Assembly (NCBI GenBank): GCA_037382365.1
Contig: JARRPZ010000027.1
Coordinates: forward strand, 1 to 44,528
Source: Lentisalinibacter sp037382365
Lineage (GTDB): Bacteria > Pseudomonadota > Gammaproteobacteria > Steroidobacterales > Woeseiaceae
Reading direction: 5' to 3'
DNA length: 44,528 nt
Part shown: in pieces, positions 16,924-23,486 of the stretch
Layout: the number at the start of each line of letters is the position of its first letter
Numbering within the stretch: position 1 is the first letter of the stretch
The notes under the pieces: generated by a model
Database searches by the model: none
The model's input: only the letters and a program-made list of their open reading frames with translations
Told to the model about the DNA's origin: nothing
Program-made: the position numbers and the translations under genes

Positions 16924-18182
16924 CCCGCCTTCCTTTCGATCACGGGCCCGATCCCGAGCATCTCCTCGTAGACCTCCAGGTACGCGCGCGCGATGACACG
17001 CGCGTCGAAGCGACTCGTCGCCTCGTCCCGGGCGAACGCACACAACGCTTCGTAGGCCTCTGCGGGTCGCTCCAGCACCCACCTGACCCCCTGGACCAGA
17101 TCCGACGCGCTGAAAGCACGGGCCAGATAACCGCTCCGCTGATGTCGCACGATGTCCTTCGGTCCCGTTGCGTCGAAACAGACGACGGGCGTCCCGCAGG
17201 CCATCGCCTCGACGATCGTCTTGCCGAAAGCCTCCATGCGCGACGGTGCCACGAACACGGTCGCCGCGCTGTAGGCCAGGCGGAGCGCGAGCGCATCGGA
17301 GAGAAAGCCGAGATGGGTCATCGCGATGCCGGGATACTCCGGTATGTCGACGGACGTTCTGCCGAACGAGAGCAGCCGTATATTCAGACCCGCGAGTCCG
17401 GGCAGCGCCTCCAGGAAGAGATCGAAACCCTTGTAGAAATCGGCGACGTTGCGTGCGCCCACCAGGATGACCTTCTCATCCTGGTCCAGTCCGAGTGCCC
17501 GGCGGGCCACGCTCTTGTCGATCGGGGTGAAGACATCGGTGTCCACATTATTGCTGATGGTGGAGACCCGATGATCCCGGAAGACGCCGGAACGCTCGGC
17601 GCATCCCGACAACCATCGACTGATGCCGATCACCCGCAGATGCTCCGGCAGATTGTGCGCTTTCCGGCGATACAGCAGACGCGAAAGATCATGCTCGGCC
17701 GTACTGCCGAGTTGTGGGCATCTGCCGCAGGCCTCCCGGTAGCGTTCGCAATCCAGCGCATAATGACATCCGCCCGTGAATGGCCACATGTCCCGCAGCG
17801 TCCAGACGACGGGCTTGTTCATCGAACTCAGTGACGAGGTCTTCACGAGTCCCGTCACCCAGTGCAGGTGGATGAGGTCCGCACGGCGGAATGCCGGATG
17901 CTTCGTCACCTCGGCGCCTCCCAGACCGGTACTGAAGATCAGACCCTTCCTGTGCGGATAGAGCTTCAGCGGCAGCTGTCCCAGCCGTCGGCTCACCGCG
18001 AGTTTCAGGCGCTGTCTCGGCGTGCCGGCGACCGAAACGACGGAGTCGTCCTCGAACCGGGCGACACTGCTGCTCAGCATCGTCGATTGCACACCGAGTT
18101 CCCGCAGCGCCAGATGTAGCCAGTAGGCGCCACGGGTGGCGCCGCCGTCTTTCTCGCCGGCGACCAGATGCAGAATATTCAT
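16920..18182 (-). CDS. Family 4 glycosyltransferase, WcaC-like, with a four-cysteine motif
   Basis: A 420-residue GT-B transferase. The N-terminal acceptor domain includes TLRDMWPFTGGCHY and cysteines at 139, 145, 152 and 155, matching the pattern in the other GT4 protein of this operon. The C-terminal donor domain has VGARNVADFYKGFD and the E-x7-E motif (Glu317, Glu325). It would add one residue to the lipid-linked repeat on the cytoplasmic side. It overlaps its neighbours by four bases on each side. Donor sugar unknown; fucose, uronic acids and amino sugars are all available from genes in this window. Confidence 0.88.
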   Translation of the reverse strand: MNILHLVAGEKDGGATRGAYWLHLALRELGVQSTMLSSSVARFEDDSVVSVAGTPRQRLKLAVSRRLGQLPLKLYPHRKGLIFSTGLGGAEVTKHPAFRRADLIHLHWVTGLVKTSSLSSMNKPVVWTLRDMWPFTGGCHYALDCERYREACGRCPQLGSTAEHDLSRLLYRRKAHNLPEHLRVIGISRWLSGCAERSGVFRDHRVSTISNNVDTDVFTPIDKSVARRALGLDQDEKVILVGARNVADFYKGFDLFLEALPGLAGLNIRLLSFGRTSVDIPEYPGIAMTHLGFLSDALALRLAYSAATVFVAPSRMEAFGKTIVEAMACGTPVVCFDATGPKDIVRHQRSGYLARAFSASDLVQGVRWVLERPAEAYEALCAFARDEATSRFDARVIARAYLEVYEEMLGIGPVIERKAG

Positions 18183-19333
18183 CCCGCCGCCTCATCGATG
18201 ACCGATGCCACGCGCTGCCACATCTCTTGGGTCAGTTGCTTCAATCGGTCCGACTCCGCCGTGAGTCGGGACGCGAGTTCGGCGCGCCGATCGGGGTCCA
18301 CCAGACTCTCGAGCATCCGCGCGGCATCCCCCGGCTCGCCGATATCCAGCAAGCCTTCGGGGAATCCGTAGTCTGCGAACAACTCACGATACTTGTGGCT
18401 CCACCCCGTTGCCAGTGCCGGAACGCCCTGGCTCAGCGCGCTGACGAGCGCGTGGTAGCGGCTCGCGACGACTGCCTGACTCGCGCCGAGAATGCCTTTC
18501 AGCGCCAGCGGATCGCTTTCACCGATGAGCGGAATCTCTCCTCCCGCTTCATTCGCGATCGTCCGCGCGAGACGCTCGTCATCCACACCCTCGTGCACCA
18601 GCAGAAACGGTCTTGCTTCGAGTTCCCGCAGTCTCTGGATGCAGGAAACCATGAACGGTACGTAACGGCTCCGGTTCACGTCGTCGGCCTTGTCCAGCAT
18701 CCGGTAATTGGGGACGATCGCCGTCCGACAGTGATCGCTGTCGAAATCCGGGGGCAGCGCTCCTTCGATGAGATTCGTGAAGTCCGGATACTGCAGGATA
18801 TTGTCTCGGGCACCCACTACGTCGCTCAGGTGGCGGAACGACGTGGCGTCTCGCGCGAATACCAGAGCCGCATCGTCGACGATCGAGCGTATCGCGGCGG
18901 CGATGCGCGCGTCGTCGAACGGGCCGAACGCCTGTGGCATCAGGACAAGACGGGTTCCCCGGCGCCGCCACCGGCGCGCCAGGCCGGCGAGCTCCCGGGT
19001 GGCGGACGGCCCCCACTGGTCACTGTAGGCGAAACCGGCGGCGTCCAGCACGACATCGACTTCGCGATCGATGATCAGCCCGTAGACCCTGCGCAGGCGC
19101 CCCGGTAACAGCCCTGCCAGGTCACCGAATTCCACACCGCGGCGGAATACGGAGGCCTTCGGATGAAATCCGAGCGTAGCCATTCTTGCGAACGGCTGGG
19201 AACCGCCCGGGGAGGTCGGGACCATCGTGAGTGTTGCCTCGGGCCAGCGACTCCGTAGCTGACGGACTATCGCAAGCAGCATGAGCTCCGCACCCTTGTT
19301 CTGGAATCCGGCCTTGCGGATCTCGATGATCAT
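18179..19333 (-). CDS. Polysaccharide pyruvyl transferase family protein (WcaK/CsaB-like)
   Basis: A 384-residue protein of the family that adds ketal-linked pyruvate from phosphoenolpyruvate to sugars. Visible signs are the N-terminal NKGAELMLLAI segment (17-27) in place of the usual G-N-x-G-D loop, the MPQAFGPF motif, FARDATS, and the SRYHALVSALSQGVPALATG block near the C-terminus that contains the conserved His. Pyruvylation adds a negative charge to capsular polymers and can anchor surface-layer proteins with SLH domains in Gram-positive bacteria. That last point is only suggestive here. It overlaps the nitroreductase-like gene upstream and GT4 downstream by four bases each. Confidence 0.85.
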   Translation of the reverse strand: MIIEIRKAGFQNKGAELMLLAIVRQLRSRWPEATLTMVPTSPGGSQPFARMATLGFHPKASVFRRGVEFGDLAGLLPGRLRRVYGLIIDREVDVVLDAAGFAYSDQWGPSATRELAGLARRWRRRGTRLVLMPQAFGPFDDARIAAAIRSIVDDAALVFARDATSFRHLSDVVGARDNILQYPDFTNLIEGALPPDFDSDHCRTAIVPNYRMLDKADDVNRSRYVPFMVSCIQRLRELEARPFLLVHEGVDDERLARTIANEAGGEIPLIGESDPLALKGILGASQAVVASRYHALVSALSQGVPALATGWSHKYRELFADYGFPEGLLDIGEPGDAARMLESLVDPDRRAELASRLTAESDRLKQLTQEMWQRVASVIDEAAG

Positions 19334-20415
19334 TTCGGGCGGAACTCCTCGGACAACAGGTCGCCCTGTTTCTTCTGGGAGAACGGCACGCCACCTTCGG
19401 GATCGCCATAACCGATGGCGATCAGCATGATCACCCGCTCGTGGGGTTCGAATTCCAGGATCTGCTGGATCTTCCGTTCGGCCGGCTCGACGTCCGGCCA
19501 GTTGATCGGGCAGGTCGCCAGTCCCAGCGTCTCCGCCGCGAGCATGAGTTGCATGGACGCGAGTGCCGAATCGATGTAAATCAGGTGGCGATCGCGCTCG
19601 AACGGGTAGGCGGAGAGATCGCCAACGACCACGATGAGCGCCGGCAGCTGCTGGGCGAAGCCGACGGTACCGCCGGCACAGGCGGCGATCGCGTGGGCCT
19701 GATCCGGATCCGTGGTGATGATGAAGCGGAATGGCTGACGATTGCAGGCCGAGGGCGCGAGCGCCGCGGCGTCGACCGCTTTGCGGATCAGCTCGATGGG
19801 GACCGGATCGGACAGATACCAGCGCACGGATCTCCGTCGCAGGAAAAGCATGAGCAGGTCGTCGAACGCGACGGATGTCTCCGGCAGACGGGAGCGCGGA
19901 TACGGTCGCGACTCCGCACGGCCGAAGCGATCAGGCGCCGACACCGGCTGCGCGAATGATCCGTACTTCCTGCGGGCCGCCGCGATCACGCGCGTCTCCT
20001 CGACTGCCTCGAAATAGGCGTCGAGGACGTGGGAAGCCCACTGCAGCTCATCCGGGGAATAGTCCGCGTTGCCACGCGCACGCTCGTAGGCCAGTACGGT
20101 CTCGCCGATGAAACCCTCGGCGAAGACGGGCCGCCGCGGCCGCATCACGAGCCCCTTCTCGAGACGGTGGATGTTCCTGCGAAGTTGCGGCGAACTCCTG
20201 CCACCACCCTCCAGGTTCCGGTAGTAGCGGAGCCGGCCACGGAGCACGGCCCGGTGCTCCCGGCGGAACCGGCGGGAGAAGAAGGCGAAGTAGACGCCGG
20301 CCAGGAACCCGTTCATGGAGAAGAGCCGAAGGCCGCCGACCCGCAGGGCGCCGAGAATCCGCCGCAGACGGTCCTTCACTCCGGCGGGCAGTTTCGAGGC
20401 GAGACGGCGGAACAT
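19330..20415 (-). CDS. Nitroreductase-fold protein with a long N-terminal extension
   Basis: Residues 188-361 form an FMN nitroreductase-like domain (RRRSVR at 193-198, APSACNRQPFRF at 220-231, and a C-terminal IGYGDPEG). The first 185 residues are an extra region, rich in Arg, with a short hydrophobic patch (about 31-47) and a HRLEKGL motif (83-89). This layout recurs, to my knowledge, in polysaccharide clusters, but its reaction there is not established. It could oxidise or reduce a sugar or a nucleotide-sugar intermediate. The gene starts six bases after wzx and overlaps the pyruvyl transferase gene by four bases, so its product is made together with them. Confidence 0.8.
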   Translation of the reverse strand: MFRRLASKLPAGVKDRLRRILGALRVGGLRLFSMNGFLAGVYFAFFSRRFRREHRAVLRGRLRYYRNLEGGGRSSPQLRRNIHRLEKGLVMRPRRPVFAEGFIGETVLAYERARGNADYSPDELQWASHVLDAYFEAVEETRVIAAARRKYGSFAQPVSAPDRFGRAESRPYPRSRLPETSVAFDDLLMLFLRRRSVRWYLSDPVPIELIRKAVDAAALAPSACNRQPFRFIITTDPDQAHAIAACAGGTVGFAQQLPALIVVVGDLSAYPFERDRHLIYIDSALASMQLMLAAETLGLATCPINWPDVEPAERKIQQILEFEPHERVIMLIAIGYGDPEGGVPFSQKKQGDLLSEEFRPK

Positions 20416-20421
20416 GCTGCG

Positions 20422-21756
20422 CTATCTCGCCCGGAGCCACCGTAGCGGATAGCGCACCGGTGCGAGTAGTGCCCGGGACATCATCCAGAATACGGGGCGG
20501 GTCCTGGGATAGAGGAACACGGCAAGAAAGGATGCGATGGCATAGGATACGAGCGTCGCCCAGGCGGCCCCTTCGCCCCCCAGTCGGGGGATGAGCATAT
20601 AGTTCATGACGACGTTTGACAACGCACCTAGCCCCTGGGTGAGCAGTGAGAAGCGCAGTACGTTCTCGATCAGTATCCAGCGCGAGAGTGCCGCACGCAT
20701 GAAGATGAAGACGGCCGCCCAGGTGTGGATCACGAGAATGGGACTGCTGCCGGCGTAGTCCTCGCCGAAGAACAGAGCCACGAGATACGGTGCCGCGAGC
20801 GTGATTGCCACGGCGACGAGCAGGCCGAGCAGCGCGAGGCCGTCGAAGAGCTGCTGTAGCCGAAGATTCATCCGTTCCGGATCACGCTCCTTGAGTTCGA
20901 TCAGCTTCGGAAAAACGGATGCGACGATCGCCGCCGGCATGAAGTACAAGGCTTCGGAAAGCCGGGCCGCCACGGCATAAAGTCCGACCTCGGCGGGATC
21001 CGCAAGCCACCGGAGCATTACCTGGTCGATCTTCAGATAGATGACCGCGAGGAAGGAAGACAGGAAGAGCATCCCGCCCTGGGCAAGGAGATCATGCGCA
21101 CGTCCCCGCTCGAATCGCCAGTCAGTCAGGCGGACCTCGGCGGTCTTCCGATAGAGCAATAGCAGAAGACCCGCAGCGACCGCCGCCTGCACCAGGTATG
21201 GGATGCCGAAATAGACCAGATCCGCCCGCCCCACGACCAGCAGCACGGCGCCGCCGAGGAAGACCAGACGTGCCAGACCCCTCGCAACGGCGACATAGCG
21301 CGCCTTAAGAAAGGCATTGAACCAGTAGTCGATGACGTCGACCGGCGTGAACAGCAAGGCGGCACCGCAGATCGCGATCAGGGCAAAGGCCGGAGTCCCC
21401 GCACCCTCGTAGTAGCCCGCATACAGCAGGAGGATCACATAACCGATCAGGACGCCGCCGGCCTTCAGGGTTGTCGCCGTACCGAGCGTCGCGGGTCGCT
21501 GCTCGGCGAGCTGCACTATGTCTCTTACGACGAGTCCGTGCAGGCCGAGATGGCCGGCGATGCCGAACAGGGCCGCCACCGACGTGGCGTAGGCGAAGAT
21601 TCCGAATTCGTCCGGCCCGAGATATCGAGCGACGATCACGGTCGTCACGAATCCGACGAGAGCAGCGAGACCCCGCTCCGCCAGGATCCACAGCGAGTTG
21701 CCGAGATAAGGCCGTATCCGTCTATACAGGCCGGAGGTCGCCGGAGAGGCTGTCAT
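20422..21756 (-). CDS. Wzx-like polysaccharide repeat-unit flippase
   Basis: A 444-residue membrane protein with about 12-14 helices and the PST/MATE-like N-terminus (LGNSLWILAERGLAALVGFVTTVIVARYL region). It would flip the undecaprenyl-linked repeat to the periplasm. It opens the operon of seven overlapped polysaccharide genes. I chose ATG 21756; a GTG one codon earlier (21759) is possible. There is no Shine-Dalgarno sequence: the bases before the start are the T-tract of an intrinsic terminator whose hairpin begins eight bases upstream of the GTG, an unusual arrangement. Confidence 0.87.
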   Translation of the reverse strand: MTASPATSGLYRRIRPYLGNSLWILAERGLAALVGFVTTVIVARYLGPDEFGIFAYATSVAALFGIAGHLGLHGLVVRDIVQLAEQRPATLGTATTLKAGGVLIGYVILLLYAGYYEGAGTPAFALIAICGAALLFTPVDVIDYWFNAFLKARYVAVARGLARLVFLGGAVLLVVGRADLVYFGIPYLVQAAVAAGLLLLLYRKTAEVRLTDWRFERGRAHDLLAQGGMLFLSSFLAVIYLKIDQVMLRWLADPAEVGLYAVAARLSEALYFMPAAIVASVFPKLIELKERDPERMNLRLQQLFDGLALLGLLVAVAITLAAPYLVALFFGEDYAGSSPILVIHTWAAVFIFMRAALSRWILIENVLRFSLLTQGLGALSNVVMNYMLIPRLGGEGAAWATLVSYAIASFLAVFLYPRTRPVFWMMSRALLAPVRYPLRWLRAR

Positions 21757-21759
21757 CAC

Positions 21760-21790
21760 AAAATAAACGGCGGGGCCGAAGCCCCGCCGT
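21760..21790 (-). terminator. Intrinsic terminator of the exported-protein gene
   Basis: On the minus strand a perfect 10-bp GC-rich stem (arms 21781-21790 and 21767-21776) closes a TTCG tetraloop and is followed by TTTATTTT. It lies about 35 bases after the stop of the exported-protein gene. The T-tract runs directly into the wzx start codon, so it may also attenuate transcription into the polysaccharide operon. Confidence 0.92.
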
Positions 21791-21824
21791 CCTTTTCCCG
21801 CAGGAATATTACGGATTCGGACCG

Positions 21825-23231
21825 TTAGTCAGGCGTACCTGAACCACGATTCGTCTCCGAGCTCACGAAACCGCGGTCCGTGCCGCCGTTCGCGTTGTAG
21901 GCCGTATTGATCTGCACGTCATCCGCCGGCACGTTAGCCGTGATGGTGAGAGCCAGTCGGCCGGAAGCCTGCAGAGCAGCCGGCAGAGCATTACGGATAG
22001 CCGTAGCCAGAGACAAAGTCGACTGCGGACCGAGCGTCGCAACCTCACCCAGGCTGTAGGTGTTGCCGTTCTGATCGATCGCGTCGACGGTCACTGCGCC
22101 GGACTGCAAACCACGGTTCGCCAGATAGATGATCTGGGACAGGCCATTACCGTACGGCATGTAGGGCACCAGTGCCTGGAAGCCATTCAGCGTCCATTCA
22201 CCTGCGAAAGCCTGGTTCAGTGTAATGGTTGAACCTTCCGGCGAAGGCGCATTGCCGAAACCGTCGTAGTCCACAAACGCCGTCAGAGTGAAGCCGGTGG
22301 CCGGCAGGGTCGCGAGGTTGTTATCTGCGTCCACGTTCGCCGTCACGTCGAAGACGACGTCCGTGCTCCCGAGCTCGTCGCAGGAGACCTCGATAGAGGA
22401 GGAATCGACATCGCCAAGTGTGCACTCGCCGCCGATGCCGATAACCCCTTCTGCGGGCTGGATACCCGGAGTATTCGTATCGGTGTCGAAGATCCAGCCG
22501 AAGTTACCCTGAAGAATATACGTCACCTCGACGAATGTCGCCGCCTGGAAGAGCGGAACGACCTCACGGGTCCTGAAGCTGAGCACATCAAAGTCCGTAC
22601 CATCATCAGCCGGTGTGAACAGCGTGCGCTCGGTCTCGACATCGACGACGCCATTGAGCGTCCTGATCAGTTCCGAAACGTACTGGGTCACAACGGACAG
22701 GTAGGGATGGACACGATTATCGCCGCCGCCCGTGTCGAGATCCAGACCATTGTTGGTCTCGGCGGAGAAAGATACGGTCACGATACCGGCCGCGGCCAGG
22801 GCCTGCGCATCGAATTGGAGTACATTTTCACCGGCGATCGGGACGATGATACCGACCGTCGTATCGTCCGACGGTCCATCGAGGGCGGTCACACGGTACA
22901 GCGCCGTACCGGCGTCCGCATTCAGCAGACCCAGGGTGATGCCTTTCAGCGGTGAATTCGGAGCCACCGTGATGCTGGTGGGCAGCGAGCTGGGATCCAG
23001 CGCATTGCCGCTGAAGGTCAGTGTAATAATGTCGTCCACGGTGTATTCAGCGCCGAGTTCGACCCTTAGCGCACCGGCCAGGACCTCATCGGTTGCGTTC
23101 GCCGTGTCGAGATACTCGGCCGAGAACGTCCTCGTCGTCGACGGAGTACTGATATCCGCGGCCATCAGGGCGGGACTGGCGAGCAGACCTACCGCAGCCG
23201 GGATCATCCAACTCTTTCTCAAGATGTCCAT
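21825..23231 (-). CDS. Acidic exported protein of unknown family, candidate abundant surface protein
   Basis: I do not recognise the family. The 468-residue product has a clear Sec signal peptide (positive start, hydrophobic core, cleavage after ALMA near residue 24). The mature chain is rich in Asp, Glu, Thr, Val, Gly and Asn. It contains a single Lys and only two Cys, 13 residues apart, which could form a disulfide. The pattern suggests beta-rich folding, and no lipobox, membrane anchor, PEP-CTERM or GlyGly-CTERM tail is seen. A promoter close to consensus, a GGAG site nine bases before ATG 23231 and a strong terminator make it a stand-alone, probably highly expressed gene. It lies between the type II secretion operon and the polysaccharide operon, so it may be a cargo of that system or a surface-layer-like protein. 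An ATG 15 bases upstream is an alternative start. Confidence 0.85.
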   Translation of the reverse strand: MDILRKSWMIPAAVGLLASPALMAADISTPSTTRTFSAEYLDTANATDEVLAGALRVELGAEYTVDDIITLTFSGNALDPSSLPTSITVAPNSPLKGITLGLLNADAGTALYRVTALDGPSDDTTVGIIVPIAGENVLQFDAQALAAAGIVTVSFSAETNNGLDLDTGGGDNRVHPYLSVVTQYVSELIRTLNGVVDVETERTLFTPADDGTDFDVLSFRTREVVPLFQAATFVEVTYILQGNFGWIFDTDTNTPGIQPAEGVIGIGGECTLGDVDSSSIEVSCDELGSTDVVFDVTANVDADNNLATLPATGFTLTAFVDYDGFGNAPSPEGSTITLNQAFAGEWTLNGFQALVPYMPYGNGLSQIIYLANRGLQSGAVTVDAIDQNGNTYSLGEVATLGPQSTLSLATAIRNALPAALQASGRLALTITANVPADDVQINTAYNANGGTDRGFVSSETNRGSGTPD

Positions 23232-23298
23232 CAAATTTTTCTCCATTTTCCCGTTCGAAAGTCCGAGCGAGTCACTCCAACGCCCCCGGTCCTCCCTT

Positions 23299-23406
23299 GG
23301 TTTGCATACCAACTCCCGGCCTCAAAACCGAAAGCTCGACGTAAATTGTAGCGGTTTGCATACCAACTCCCGGCCTCAAAACCGAAAGCTCGACGTAAAT
23401 TGTAGC
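23299..23406. repeat. Perfect 54-bp tandem duplication in the leader/promoter region
   Basis: Bases 23299-23352 and 23353-23406 are identical. Each unit carries a TACAAT box (minus strand, 23345-23350 and 23399-23404), but only the upstream copy has a -35 box at the right distance. The duplication thus adds a second -10-like box and 54 bases of leader to the exported-protein gene. Confidence 0.97.
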
Positions 23407-23426
23407 GGGTGCGCACGCAGAGTCAA
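23399..23426 (-). promoter_or_regulatory. Strong sigma70 promoter of the exported-protein gene
   Basis: TTGACT (minus strand, 23421-23426) and TACAAT (23399-23404) are separated by 16 bases, each box matching the consensus at five or four of six key positions. The start site would be near 23392, giving a leader of about 160 bases that includes most of the tandem duplication. The gap between this promoter and gspD shows no terminator for the secretion operon. Confidence 0.7.
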
Positions 23427-23486
23427 TGTGATGCACCAATTTCTTTCGTCCATTTTTCAAAATGTTGCGTAGCTTGACGTAATCAC

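Noticed and set aside
21825..23231. PEP-CTERM or GlyGly-CTERM sorting tail on the exported protein
   Set aside because: The C-terminus lacks the motif, hydrophobic helix and basic tail required by exosortase or rhombosortase sorting.
23299..23406. CRISPR array
   Set aside because: Only two directly abutting identical units, no spacers and no cas genes; this is a tandem duplication.
21825..23486. ops/JUMPstart element for RfaH
   Set aside because: I looked for a GGCGGTAG-like core in the leader before the polysaccharide operon and saw none; a computed search of the whole window would be needed to exclude it.
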